This document shows, piece by piece, positions 15,089-23,347 of a DNA stretch of 64,000 bases (position 1 is the stretch's first letter; every line of letters starts with the position of its first letter). The notes under the pieces are model-generated. The model was not told where the DNA came from, searched no databases, and worked only from the letters and a program-made list of their open reading frames with translations. The DNA is from Prauserella shujinwangii (GTDB lineage: Bacteria > Actinomycetota > Actinomycetes > Mycobacteriales > Pseudonocardiaceae): NCBI RefSeq assembly GCF_003001955.1, contig NZ_PVNH01000002.1:248001-312000 (forward strand). The letters are read 5' to 3'. The position numbers and the translations under genes were made by a program.

Positions 15089-15778
15089 ATGGCTCCCGAT
15101 CGACGCCGAGCCGCGGCGGACCCCGAGCGGACACCCCTCACGCCCCGCGCGGTGGTCGAGGCGGCGCTCGCCCTCGCGGATTCGGAAGGACTCCCGGCCG
15201 TCACGATCCGGCGGCTGGCCAGGGAACTGCGCGTGACGCCGATGGCGCTCTACTGGCACTTCCGCACCAAGGACGAACTGCTGGACGGCATGGTCGACCG
15301 CCTCCACGACGAGATCGACCCGGCGGTGCCCGGCGCCGCCCCGTGGCCCGAGCAGCTGCGGGCGCTCCTGACGTCGATCGTCGACGTGCTCCGCGCCCAT
15401 CCCGCGGTCGCCCCCCTGGTCTCGACCCGCAGCACGGCCTCCGCGAGCAGCCTCCGCACGACCGAGACCCTGCTGGAGATCCTGCGGCGCGGAGGGTTCT
15501 CCCCTGCCGAGGCGACACAGGTCGCCCGGCACGCGCTGAGCACCCTCACCCACCTCGTCGCCGAGGTCGCTGGCCCTGGACTGCCCGAGGAGACCGCGGA
15601 GCAGCGGGAGACCCGGCGGCAGGCCCGGGTCTTCCTGGGATCGCTGCCGCCGGACCGCTACCCGCGCCTGGTGGAGGCGGCGGAGCCGCTGAGCGAGTGC
15701 GAGGACCCGGAGGGCTACTTCGCGTTCGGCCTCGACCTGCTGCTCGCGGGCATCGAGGCGATGGCGCGGCGCGGTTAG
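15089..15778 (+). CDS. TetR-family repressor (TetR_C class)
   Basis: A 229-residue regulator. The helix-turn-helix spans about 18-65 (TPRAVVEAALALADSEG ... RELRVTPMALYWHF), followed by a ligand-binding domain like that of tetracycline-repressor-type TetR_C proteins. It is divergent from the nitroreductase gene with three identical-core palindromes between, so autoregulation and control of the neighbour are likely. The ligand is unknown. Confidence 0.9.
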   Translation: MAPDRRRAAADPERTPLTPRAVVEAALALADSEGLPAVTIRRLARELRVTPMALYWHFRTKDELLDGMVDRLHDEIDPAVPGAAPWPEQLRALLTSIVDVLRAHPAVAPLVSTRSTASASSLRTTETLLEILRRGGFSPAEATQVARHALSTLTHLVAEVAGPGLPEETAEQRETRRQARVFLGSLPPDRYPRLVEAAEPLSECEDPEGYFAFGLDLLLAGIEAMARRG

Positions 15779-15942
15779 CCGATCACCCGTGTCGTCCCGT
15801 CGCTTTCGTCGGTGCCGAGCAGGGTGATCCGGCCGAGCAGACCCCGCGCCCCGCCTGGCGCGACCCCGGCGCGCACCGGCACGTGCCCATGAACCCCGCG
15901 TCTCCGTCGAACCGATTCTGCACGGCCGCTCCCGCGGCGGGG
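15779..15942. other. intergenic; possible short 3' coding remnant
   Basis: No confident gene. On the minus strand the last ~40 codons ending with TAA at 15777-15775 read coding-like (LLGRITLLGTDESDG...), but no start with a Shine-Dalgarno and no known domain was found. It may be a decayed gene end. Confidence 0.3.
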
Positions 15943-17112
15943 TCAGATCGGCGCGCAGTCGGGTTTGTCGGTCCAGTCGGCCCCGCACAGGTAGAGCGTG
16001 ACGAGGGTGTTGTAGCCGTACCGGGCGCCCAGGGTGTTGTACTCGCCGACGTCCACGCGCTGCGCCAGGTAGTGCTCGGTCGGGGTGCCCTCCGCGGTGT
16101 CGCGGTATGGCGGCGGGTCACCCGGCGTGGTCGTCGACGGCGGGGCCTGCCCGTCGTCGAGACCCCAGAACCGGGCGATGTGATAGGCCGAGCAGACGTC
16201 GACATCGAGCAGGTACGCACCCGCGGTGCCGCACTGGTCCGCCCCCGATCCCGGGTCGACCGGCTGGCCATGGTTCATGCCGGTGATCTCGAAGTACTCC
16301 ACCGTGCCGCCGTAGACCCGGTGCGGGTGGCCTGCGACGGTGTCGCTGACCTCGGGTGTCTGGTCGGTGCCCGCGACGTCGGTCCACTGCTCGACCAACT
16401 CGGTCGCGTTCCCCGGGCGCACGGTCGTGTCGGCGCTGCCGTGCCAGATCGAGACCCTGGGCGGGGACCCGCCGTGGGACGCGGCGGCCCGGACCAGATC
16501 TCCCCACTGCCGCGGGGTCCGGTCGACGCCCGGGCTCATGCAGTTGTAGGCCGACACCACCGAGTCGGCGCACCCGTAGGGCAACCCGGCCACCACGCCA
16601 CCGCCGGCGAACACGTCGGGGTAGGTGGCCAGCAGGACGGCGGTCATCGCACCACCCGCGGACAGCCCCGTGGCGAACGCCTCGGTGGAGCCGATGTCCT
16701 GCCTGGTCCGGTCCACCATCTGCGTGAGGGACAACGCCTCCCCGCCGCCCCGGCGCGTATCGCCTGGCTCGAACCAGTTGAAGCAGCCGTTGGCGTTGTT
16801 GGCGGACCGCTGCTGCGGGAACACGACCGCGAACCGCCACCGGTCGGCCAGCTCGGGCCAGCCGGTTCCGGCGGCGTAGCCGGACGCGTTCTGGGTACAG
16901 CCGTGCATCGCGACGACGACCGGGCGGCCGCTGGCCAGCCCGTCCGGCACGTAGCGGAACATCCGCAGGTTGCCGGGGTTCGAACCGAAGCCGGTCACCT
17001 CCTCGATCGTGGCGGCACCGGCGCTGCGCGGAACCAGAACCAGGGACAGCACGGTGGCGAGGAGAGCGACCAGCGCGGCGGGGACGGCGACGGTCAGGCG
17101 GCGAACGGACAT
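15943..17112 (-). CDS. secreted PHB-depolymerase/feruloyl-esterase-like esterase (LpqC family)
   Basis: A 389-residue exported alpha/beta hydrolase. A signal peptide covers residues 1-33 (hydrophobic VALLATVLSLVLVP, then SAGA-A). The oxyanion-hole HGC motif is at 70-72, the nucleophile is Ser151 in GLSAGG and the catalytic His lies in GMNHGQP. Family members cleave polyhydroxybutyrate, feruloyl or acetyl esters. The C-terminal tail (about 325-389) with paired cysteines is an additional small region after a Pro/Thr-rich linker and may bind substrate. GGAGG lies upstream of the ATG. Confidence 0.88.
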   Translation of the reverse strand: MSVRRLTVAVPAALVALLATVLSLVLVPRSAGAATIEEVTGFGSNPGNLRMFRYVPDGLASGRPVVVAMHGCTQNASGYAAGTGWPELADRWRFAVVFPQQRSANNANGCFNWFEPGDTRRGGGEALSLTQMVDRTRQDIGSTEAFATGLSAGGAMTAVLLATYPDVFAGGGVVAGLPYGCADSVVSAYNCMSPGVDRTPRQWGDLVRAAASHGGSPPRVSIWHGSADTTVRPGNATELVEQWTDVAGTDQTPEVSDTVAGHPHRVYGGTVEYFEITGMNHGQPVDPGSGADQCGTAGAYLLDVDVCSAYHIARFWGLDDGQAPPSTTTPGDPPPYRDTAEGTPTEHYLAQRVDVGEYNTLGARYGYNTLVTLYLCGADWTDKPDCAPI

Positions 17113-17297
17113 GACGATACCTCCACGCTGAGGCGACGACGGTCATTCCGGCGGGCCAAGGTTAGAAGCGGAGAACCGTCCGTGACTGTGGTCCGCGACC
17201 CCACTTTCCGGTCCGCCCGGCTGTGTGCGCGCCACGTATAACCGTCCGCCGCACGGGGTACCACGGAATCGAACACACGCTCGACGAAAGGTGTGCC

Positions 17298-17516
17298 ATG
17301 AGCGAGGAACAGGGCTTCCAGAACCCGGAGAAGGACCGCGGCGACTGGGTCACCGCGGACGAGCCGATGACCGGCCCCCAGCGTTCCTACCTGCACACAC
17401 TCGCCCAGGAAGCCGGCGAGGAGGTGCCGGACGAGCTCACCAAGGCGCAGGCCTCCGAGCTGATCGACGAGCTGAAACAGCGCACCGGCCGCGGCACCGG
17501 CCAGTCCGGTTCGTGA
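17298..17516 (+). CDS. small DUF3072 protein
   Basis: A 72-residue acidic protein with the DUF3072 signature (DEPMTGPQRSYLHTLAQEAG and LTKAQASELIDELK). The function is unknown; the motif resembles the SAP-like or DUF3072 segments found alone or fused to other proteins in actinobacteria. AAAGG lies about eight bases before the ATG, and a TATAAC box at 17237-17242 may be its promoter. Confidence 0.8.
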   Translation: MSEEQGFQNPEKDRGDWVTADEPMTGPQRSYLHTLAQEAGEEVPDELTKAQASELIDELKQRTGRGTGQSGS

Positions 17517-17529
17517 CCCCCGCGCCCGG

Positions 17530-18009
17530 TCAGCGGCTCGCGCTCGTGGCCCGGGCGCGCGACCAGACCGGGCTGTCCACGTAGTGGTTGTCGTAGCGAG
17601 CCCCGGACTCGCCGATCTCCTTCGGGTCGGCCTCCCCGCGGGCGACCCGGTCCAGCAGCCGGTAGTAACCGAACCGGTCCATCCCGGGCGTGAACGCCAC
17701 CAGCACGTCGGCGGAGGATCCCGCCGCGGGGCCGAAGGCGTGTGGCACGTGCGGTGGCACGGCGAGGAAGTCGCCCTCGTCCAGCGTGTGCAGCTCGTCT
17801 CCGGTCAGCACCTGCAGCGAGCCGCCGAGGACCAGGAAGAGCTCGGTCGCGCGGGTGTGGAAGTGCGCGGGCGTGCCGACCACGCCCGCGTCGAGCGTGG
17901 CGCGGTTGGCGGTGAACGCCGGTGACTCGGCCAGCAGCGTGATGAGGCTGCCGGGCGCGTCGGAGCGAACCTCGGCTGCCGCCGCGCGGACGAGCACGGT
18001 GTCGGACAT
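17530..18009 (-). CDS. cupin-domain protein
   Basis: A 159-residue single-domain cupin. Motif 1 is HFHTRATELFLVLGG (metal-binding His, His, Glu) and motif 2 is VPPHVPHAFG. Small bacterial cupins like this include quercetinase- and dioxygenase-like enzymes and sugar isomerases; the substrate cannot be read from sequence. The ATG at 18009 has GGGAG five bases upstream, while an in-frame ATG at 18021 would bury it. It is divergent from a LysR gene with a perfect dyad between them, so it is the probable target of that regulator. Confidence 0.85.
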   Translation of the reverse strand: MSDTVLVRAAAAEVRSDAPGSLITLLAESPAFTANRATLDAGVVGTPAHFHTRATELFLVLGGSLQVLTGDELHTLDEGDFLAVPPHVPHAFGPAAGSSADVLVAFTPGMDRFGYYRLLDRVARGEADPKEIGESGARYDNHYVDSPVWSRARATSASR

Positions 18010-18095
18010 GGGTACTCCCATAGACTCGGGAAACGGAGCTGACACCTCGACCTTCCTCCGCGGGCACACCCGGAACAACGCGGGAAAGTGGCACA

Positions 18096-18119
18096 ATCGA
18101 TAACCGCGGACTTATCGAT
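18096..18119. promoter_or_regulatory. LysR-type operator ATCGATAA-N8-TTATCGAT
   Basis: A perfect 8-bp inverted repeat with an 8-base spacer lies 12 bases before the lysR GTG and 86 bases before the divergent cupin ATG. Its T-N11-A content and position fit a LysR recognition/activation site. Confidence 0.8.
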
Positions 18120-18131
18120 CGGGGGCAGAGC

Positions 18132-19064
18132 GTGGAACGGCGCGACATCGAGATCTTCCTGGCCCTCGCCGAGGAGCTGCACTTCGGCCGCACCGCCGAG
18201 CGGCTGCACGTCTCCCAGGCCAGGGTCAGCCAGTCGGTGAAGTCGATGGAGCGCCGCATCGGCGCGCCGCTGTTCGACCGCACCAGCCGCCGGGTCGCCC
18301 TCACCGCGATCGGCAGGCAGCTGGAGGCGGACATCCGGCCCGCCTACGAGCGGATCCGCACCGGAATCGAACGGGCCGTCTCGGCGGGTCGCGGCGTCGA
18401 CGGCCCGCTCCGGATCGCCTTCGAGGCACCCGCGCTCGCGGAGTTGCTCTCCGAGCTGCTCGGCACGTTCCGCGGCCGCCATCGGGGCTGTGAGCTCCGT
18501 ATCCACGAGGCGCCATTCGCCGATCCCCTCTCAACCCTGCGAACCGGCGACGCCGACGTGCTGGTCACGCTGCTCCCGGTCTCGGACCCCGAGCTGACCG
18601 TCGGCCCCACAGTCCACAGTGAACGGATGGTGCTCGCGGTCGCCACGCATCATCCCCTCGCGCGCGCGGACTTCGTCACGCTGGAGGACCTGGGCCGCGA
18701 CACGGTGTTCCGCGCGGCCCGTCCCGCACCCGCCTACTGGCAGCCCCCTTCCGCGCCGTGGCACACCCCGGGCGGAACGCCGATCGCCCGCGGCCGCACG
18801 TTCGGCACCTTCCAGGAACTCCTCCTGGCGATCGCCGCAGGCGAGGGCATCTGCCCGCTCGCCGCGCACGGCGCGGAGTACTTCTCCCGGCCCGGCGTCG
18901 CGTACGTGCCGTTTCGCGGCACGCCGGATGCGGAGTGGGCGCTGGTGTGGCGCACCGCGGCGGAGACCGGGCGGATCCGGGCGTTCGCCGACACGGCCAG
19001 GATCAGCACGGCGCCTGGGCAGGCTCCAGGCCCGCGTAGTCGGCGGGCGGCAGCGCGCGGCTGA
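18132..19064 (+). CDS. LysR-family transcriptional regulator
   Basis: A 310-residue LTTR. The N-terminal winged helix (DIEIFLALAEELHFGRTAERL, VSQSVKSMERRIG) is followed by a substrate-binding domain of the BenM/CbbR type. The GTG at 18132 is preceded by GGGGGCAGAG and follows the dyad. The 3' end overlaps the frameshifted rhodanese gene on the other strand by about 60 bases. It most likely controls the divergent cupin gene. Confidence 0.9.
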   Translation: MERRDIEIFLALAEELHFGRTAERLHVSQARVSQSVKSMERRIGAPLFDRTSRRVALTAIGRQLEADIRPAYERIRTGIERAVSAGRGVDGPLRIAFEAPALAELLSELLGTFRGRHRGCELRIHEAPFADPLSTLRTGDADVLVTLLPVSDPELTVGPTVHSERMVLAVATHHPLARADFVTLEDLGRDTVFRAARPAPAYWQPPSAPWHTPGGTPIARGRTFGTFQELLLAIAAGEGICPLAAHGAEYFSRPGVAYVPFRGTPDAEWALVWRTAAETGRIRAFADTARISTAPGQAPGPRSRRAAARG

Positions 19065-19490
19065 CGACGTCGAGGGCTCCCCTGGCGAGCGCGCCGAGCA
19101 ACGCGTCCCGCTCGCCGGGAACCGCGAAGAGCAGGTCTCCCGCCCACCTCCCGCCGACGAGGACCCGTACCACCAGCCGCCTCTTGTCGTCCGGCAGGAC
19201 CAGCTCGACGCGGGCCCGCCTGCCGTGCCCCTCGGGGGCGCGCCACCGTTCGCCCTGGAGTCGGCAGGCAGCACCCCGAGCCGCTGCAGGCTCGCCGCCG
19301 CCAGCGCCGACCGGCAGCCGGTGGTGCGGTAGACGATCGCCCTGCGCCCGGTGTCGAACCAATCCCGGTGCCACCGCGACCCGGGGTCGGCGACCAGCTC
19401 CCGCAGGCCTCTCGGCAACAACACCGCCGCCGGGATCACCCCGTTCACCGCCTCGGCGGTCTCCCGCACGTCCAGCAGCAGCATCCCCAC
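19003..19490 (-). pseudogene. rhodanese-like protein, frameshifted
   Basis: The N-terminal part (from GTG 19490 or ATG 19484) reads as a rhodanese domain: LLLDVRETAE, IPAAVLLPRG and the active-site loop YRTTGCRSALAAASLQRLG with its cysteine. Near 19262 the family-like reading moves to another frame, which continues RRARVELVLPDDKRRLVV ... LPPADYAGLEPAQ to a TGA at 19003. The original frame stays open without family character. A single-base loss, or a sequencing error, explains this. It follows the SARP fragment by 16 bases on the same strand. Confidence 0.6.
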
Positions 19491-19505
19491 TGTCCACTTC
19501 GGCCG

Positions 19506-19805
19506 CTACCTCGGCCGGCCGCCACGCAGCACGACGGCGTCGCCGTCACCGAGGGCCCGCCGTGCGTGGTGGGCGGCCTTGCGCAGGTTCGCCGCGCCCG
19601 CGGCGCCGTTCAGGTGCGGCCACAGCGCCTCGATCACCAGGTCGCGCAGCAGTTGACGACCAGGCTGGAGCGCGAGCAGTTGCACCAGCTCCGCCGACCG
19701 GCGCCCCGGCCACTGGTCCGGCGCCACCGCACGGTCGCCGACTCGCACCCGGAACCGGCAGCGGAGCTCGATCCGCACCTCGCCCTCCGCGGTGCAGCCG
19801 GCCAT
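19506..19805 (-). CDS. stand-alone SARP-type winged-helix DNA-binding domain (truncated)
   Basis: A 99-residue protein consisting of the trans_reg_C/SARP winged helix only: VRIELRCRFRVRVGDRAV, GRRSAELVQLLALQPGRQL, LIEALWP-like motif, AANLRKAAHHARRALG. It stops right after the wing, where full SARPs continue into the BTAD domain. It may be a true mini-regulator or a remnant, given the frameshifted neighbour. It is divergent from the GntR-ABC operon. Confidence 0.6.
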   Translation of the reverse strand: MAGCTAEGEVRIELRCRFRVRVGDRAVAPDQWPGRRSAELVQLLALQPGRQLLRDLVIEALWPHLNGAAGAANLRKAAHHARRALGDGDAVVLRGGRPR

Positions 19806-19855
19806 CACGCCTCCCGCCGCCCATTATCGGCTCCCTGCCCGCGCGGGAACAGCAC

Positions 19856-19906
19856 TTGACAGCGCGGTCGCGCTACCTCCATGGTTACCTACATGACTAA
19901 TGAACC
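19856..19906 (+). promoter_or_regulatory. promoter and operator of the GntR-ABC operon
   Basis: TTGACA at 19856-19861 is followed after 18 bases by CATGGT (19880-19885). An imperfect dyad with GGTT (19883-19886) and AACC (19903-19906) spans the expected start point, which fits autoregulation by the YtrA-type GntR protein encoded next. Confidence 0.5.
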
Positions 19907-19921
19907 GGGGAACCGGCCGTC

Positions 19922-20287
19922 ATGAAGGACGACGGCAGGCCGCTGTTCCTGCAGATCGCCGAACAGATCGAGAACGCGATCATCGACGGCTCGCTGCCGG
20001 AGGAGACCCGGGTGCCGTCGACGAACGAGCTGGCCGCGTTCCACCGGATCAATCCCGCGACCGCGGCGAACGGCATCAGCCGGCTCGTCGCCGACGGGTT
20101 GCTCTACAAGCGAAGGGGGATCGGGATGTTCGTGGCACGCGGTGCCCGCGACCTGCTCCTGGAGCGCCGCAGGGAGTCGTTCGGGCGAACCTACATCGCC
20201 CCGTTGCTCACCGAGGCGCACAAGCTGGGCATGGACGCCGAGGACCTGAAGAAGATGATCGACTTCTGGCGGGAGGACCAGCCATGA
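19922..20287 (+). CDS. GntR-family regulator, YtrA subfamily
   Basis: A 121-residue regulator with a GntR winged helix (PLFLQIAEQIENAIIDGSL, ELAAFHRINPATAANGISRL, GIGMFVARGA) and the short C-terminal helices typical of the YtrA subfamily. Those proteins repress an ABC transporter encoded downstream, and that is the case here: the stop codon overlaps the ATPase start as ATGA. Confidence 0.92.
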   Translation: MKDDGRPLFLQIAEQIENAIIDGSLPEETRVPSTNELAAFHRINPATAANGISRLVADGLLYKRRGIGMFVARGARDLLLERRRESFGRTYIAPLLTEAHKLGMDAEDLKKMIDFWREDQP

Positions 20288-21180
20288 GCGTGGTGCGCAT
20301 GCGGAACGTGACCAAGCACTACGGCAGGACGGCGGCGCTGTCGGGGATCACGCTCGACCTGGCGGAGCACCGGATCCACGGACTGCTCGGCCGCAACGGC
20401 GCGGGCAAGACCACGATCATGCAGATCCTCACCGGGCAGAACTTCGAGACCTCAGGCGAGGTCGAGGTGTTCGGTCAGCACCCGTACGAGAACACCGACG
20501 TTCTCGGGAAGGTCTGCTTCATCAGGGAGTCGCAGAAGTACCCGGACATCTTCGCGGCGCGGCACGCCTTCGCCGCGGCCGAGTTGCTGTACCCGAACTG
20601 GGACACCGACTTCGCCGCGGAACTCGCCGACGAGTTCGCGCTCCCGCTCAACCGCCGGATCAAGAAGCTCTCCCGTGGCCAGCTCTCCGCGGTCGGCGTG
20701 ATCATCGGGCTCGCGGCGCGGGCACCGCTGACGTTCTTCGACGAGCCGTATCTCGGCCTCGACGCCGTGGCCCGGCGCCTGTTCTACGACCGGCTGCTCA
20801 CCGACTTCGCCGAACACCCGCGCACGATCGTGCTCTCGACACACCTCATCGACGAGGTCAGCGACCTGATCGAGGACGTCGTGCTCATCGACCGCGGCAA
20901 GCTCCTGCTGGACGAGGACGCCGAAACGTTGCGCTCGCGCGCCGTCACCGTCACCGGACCGGTGTCCGCAGTGGAGGCGTTCGCCCGGCACCACCGCGAG
21001 CTGCATCGCGAGCAGCTCGGCGGGCTCCTGCGCGTGACACTGGAGGGACCGCGACCTGAGTCTGATGTGGATGGTCTACAGGTCGAGCCGGTCTCGCTCC
21101 AGGAACTCGTCGTCCGGACCACCCAGCAGGCACGCGAAAGAGAGCTCGTCGGCACCACGAACGGAAAGGGAGAACGGTGA
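20284..21180 (+). CDS. ABC transporter ATP-binding protein (YtrB-like)
   Basis: A 298-residue ATPase. Walker A is GRNGAGKTT, the signature reads LSRGQLSAV and Walker B is LTFFDEPYLGLD, with a switch histidine in LSTHLIDE. The C-terminal ~60 residues are a regulatory extension. It works with the six-helix permease encoded next, whose start overlaps this stop (TGATG). In Gram-positive bacteria such GntR-ABC units respond to envelope-active antibiotics; here the substrate is unknown. Confidence 0.92.
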   Translation: MSVVRMRNVTKHYGRTAALSGITLDLAEHRIHGLLGRNGAGKTTIMQILTGQNFETSGEVEVFGQHPYENTDVLGKVCFIRESQKYPDIFAARHAFAAAELLYPNWDTDFAAELADEFALPLNRRIKKLSRGQLSAVGVIIGLAARAPLTFFDEPYLGLDAVARRLFYDRLLTDFAEHPRTIVLSTHLIDEVSDLIEDVVLIDRGKLLLDEDAETLRSRAVTVTGPVSAVEAFARHHRELHREQLGGLLRVTLEGPRPESDVDGLQVEPVSLQELVVRTTQQARERELVGTTNGKGER

Positions 21181-21878
21181 TGAATCGCGTGTGGAGAGTG
21201 GTGAGGATCCAGCTCGCCAACGGTCCCATGGTACTCGGCATGCCGCTGGTCATCCTCGCCCTGGTGCTGCTGGCCAATCTTGCCATCTTCGGCGTGATCG
21301 ATACCAGCGCGTCGCCGGAGAACCGCATGACCGGGGGCATGATCTCCATCTACATCGTACTGCTCGTGGCGCACCTGCAGACGATCACGCAGTTCTTCCC
21401 GTTCGCGCTGAGCCTGAGTGTCACCCGGCGCATCTTCTTCGCGGCGACGTGCCTGGTCGTGCTCGGACAGTCGGTCGGCTACGGGCTGCTGCTCTTCCTG
21501 CTGCGCCTGCTGGAGGACGCGACCGGCGGCTGGGGGCTGGACATGGGATTCTTCGCCCTGCCGTTCCTCACGACGAGCAACGCGCTCACCCAGGTCGCCG
21601 TGTACACGGTGCCGTTCATCGCCATGTCGTTCTTGGGTCTGCTGGTGGGGATCGTGTTCAAGCGCTGGGGCCAGCTGGGCTTGTACACGCTGGGCATCGG
21701 CGTCGGGGTGCTCGCGGTACTCCTCGTCCTGCTCGCCACGTGGCAGGACTGGTGGGCCGCCATCGGGCGGTTCTTCGCCCAAGAGCCGGCGGTACACCTG
21801 TTCGCCACGTATCCGCTCGTGCTGGCGGCACTGCTCGCCGGGATCGGCTACCGTGCCCTGCTGCGCGCCACTCCCTGA
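21180..21878 (+). CDS. ABC transporter permease, six-TM
   Basis: A 232-residue membrane protein with about six hydrophobic segments (near 20-40, 60-80, 95-115, 140-165, 175-200 and 210-230). It has no recognisable enzymatic motif and is the expected partner of the preceding ATPase. ATG at 21180 has GGGAG seven bases upstream; an in-frame GTG at 21177 is also possible. Confidence 0.85.
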   Translation: MNRVWRVVRIQLANGPMVLGMPLVILALVLLANLAIFGVIDTSASPENRMTGGMISIYIVLLVAHLQTITQFFPFALSLSVTRRIFFAATCLVVLGQSVGYGLLLFLLRLLEDATGGWGLDMGFFALPFLTTSNALTQVAVYTVPFIAMSFLGLLVGIVFKRWGQLGLYTLGIGVGVLAVLLVLLATWQDWWAAIGRFFAQEPAVHLFATYPLVLAALLAGIGYRALLRATP

Positions 21879-21897
21879 GCCCGGGTCTGCCCGGCCG

Positions 21898-22785
21898 TCA
21901 CCCGCCGAGGAGGCCGCCGCCGAGATCGAGAACGCCGCTGACCACTCCGTTCACCGGGTCGAGGACCGGGTCGAGGACGCCGCCGTTCCGGGGCTCGCTG
22001 GTGGTGGTCGGCGAAGGCTGGCTGGTCGCCGGAGGCGTGGTCGGCGCGGGTTCCTGGGAACGCGTCGTGGTGGGCTGGGGCGCGGTCGTGGGTGCGGGCG
22101 CGCCGCTGTCCGCGCCGTCGCCGCCGCCCGTGCCGCCAGCCCGGCCCGTGCTGCCGGTCGAGGTGCCGGTGCCACCTGTGCCACCGGAGTCACCGGAGTC
22201 ACCGCCGGTGCCGCCGCGGGAGTCGGCGGGCGGCGCCTGCAGGTCCGTCGTCTCGCTGAGCAGCACGCTGCCCGCGGCGGTGGTCGGCGCCGACCCGCCA
22301 CCGCTGCGGTCGCGCTGCGCGGACAGACCCGGCTGCGCACCCTGCGGCGCGCTGAGCGCCTGGTCGGCCTCGCGCGGTCCCTCCTCGACCGGGGTGGAAG
22401 CCACCCCGGGTTTGAAGGCGACCAGGCCCGCGACGGTGAGCCCGAACAGGACGACGCGTCCCCAGGTGGCGGCCTTCGCGGAGGTCCGGCCCCTGTCCGC
22501 GGGCTCCGGCGGCTCCGCACGGACGGGCGCCTCGGCACGGGAGCGCGGCGCGGGCGGCCCGGCCGGGACAGCCGCGAACGTCTCGGTGGGGCTGTCGTCG
22601 CCCTCGAACTCGATGCCCTCGCGGCGCAGCAGTTCCGCGACGGGAAGATACTGGCGCGGCGTCTCGTCGAGGTCCGGTCTGGGCATGGGCCGCCGCGCCG
22701 TGGCCCCCTCTCGGGCCAGCAGCTCGGCGACGGTCGTATACCGCCGGGTCGAACTCCTCGCGCTGTCCGCCACGTTCGTCGCCAC
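21898..22785 (-). CDS. single-pass membrane protein with two VAELL(A/R)REG motifs and Gly/Ser/Thr/Pro-rich exterior
   Basis: A 295-residue protein of unknown function. The cytoplasmic N-terminus holds two copies of a short linear motif, TTVAELLAREG and LPVAELLRREG, 30 residues apart. A single TM helix (VVLFGLTVAGLVAF, around 110-125) follows, then a long extracellular low-complexity region rich in Gly, Ser, Thr and Pro. The GTG at 22785 has AGAGG upstream; an in-frame extension to 22926 is not coding-like. A TAGTAT box (22850-22855, complementary strand) may be its -10. The motif pair suggests docking to a cytoplasmic partner. Confidence 0.75.
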   Translation of the reverse strand: MATNVADSARSSTRRYTTVAELLAREGATARRPMPRPDLDETPRQYLPVAELLRREGIEFEGDDSPTETFAAVPAGPPAPRSRAEAPVRAEPPEPADRGRTSAKAATWGRVVLFGLTVAGLVAFKPGVASTPVEEGPREADQALSAPQGAQPGLSAQRDRSGGGSAPTTAAGSVLLSETTDLQAPPADSRGGTGGDSGDSGGTGGTGTSTGSTGRAGGTGGGDGADSGAPAPTTAPQPTTTRSQEPAPTTPPATSQPSPTTTSEPRNGGVLDPVLDPVNGVVSGVLDLGGGLLGG

Positions 22786-22992
22786 TCCGAACCTCTCGTT
22801 TCGCCAGCGCACGCGCCTCGCGCGACTACGGACTGTCTGACGTTGGCGGCAGATACTACCTGTCTGGATGAAAATGCCAAGGCCAAAGCCGGGAAGAACA
22901 CACGCAGCGTAGATACCCAGCGTCACAGATCACGGACAGATCTCGACGAAAACGCAGGTGACAAGTGAAACACCGGTGCCGTTCCGCGCCGG

Positions 22993-23307
22993 TCAGGAGA
23001 ACACCTTGAGCCCGGCCACACCGGCGACGATGAGGACGAGGCAGGTGATCCGGGCGACCGTCGCCGGCTCACCGGCGGCCGCGATTCCGTACAGCGCGGT
23101 GCCGACCGCACCGATGCCCACCCAGACGGCGTATCCGGTGCCGACCGGAATCGTGCGCAGGGCGTAGGCGAGACCGATCATGCTCAGCGCGAGGGAACCG
23201 GCGAACACCACGCTCGGCACCGGGCGGGAGAAGCCACGCGAGGCGGACAGCGACGCCGCCCACACGGTCTCCAGGAATCCCGAAATCACGAGCACGATCC
23301 AGTTCAC
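22993..23307 (-). CDS. SMR-family transporter, guanidinium exporter type (SugE/Gdx-like)
   Basis: A 104-residue four-helix protein. It has the membrane-embedded glutamate in the first helix (ISGFLETVWAASL) and the GTGYAVWVGIGAVGTALYG motif of helix 3, which is closer to SugE/Gdx than to EmrE/QacE. Gdx proteins export guanidinium in antiparallel dimers. The GTG at 23307 has GGAGG upstream. A guanidine-III riboswitch sits 40 bases upstream, which strongly supports guanidinium export. Confidence 0.9.
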   Translation of the reverse strand: MNWIVLVISGFLETVWAASLSASRGFSRPVPSVVFAGSLALSMIGLAYALRTIPVGTGYAVWVGIGAVGTALYGIAAAGEPATVARITCLVLIVAGVAGLKVFS

Positions 23308-23347
23308 GCCGGCCCTCCGCAGCAATGTCCGATGCCTGATCATCACT

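Noticed and set aside
15779-15942. Short minus-strand gene ending at 15775
   Set aside because: About 35 coding-like codons but no start with a ribosome-binding site and no family; listed only as a possible remnant.
14528-15988. A 486-codon open frame on the minus strand
   Set aside because: Only the last 161 codons (from 15010) are protein-like; the rest is antisense to tetR and reflects high GC.
15343-17241. A 632-codon open frame on the plus strand
   Set aside because: Composition is Arg/Pro/Gly-rich without domains and it is antisense to the secreted esterase.
22993-23307. Generic quaternary-ammonium SMR (QacE/EmrE) call
   Set aside because: Helix-3 motif and the guanidine-III aptamer upstream favour a Gdx-type guanidinium exporter.
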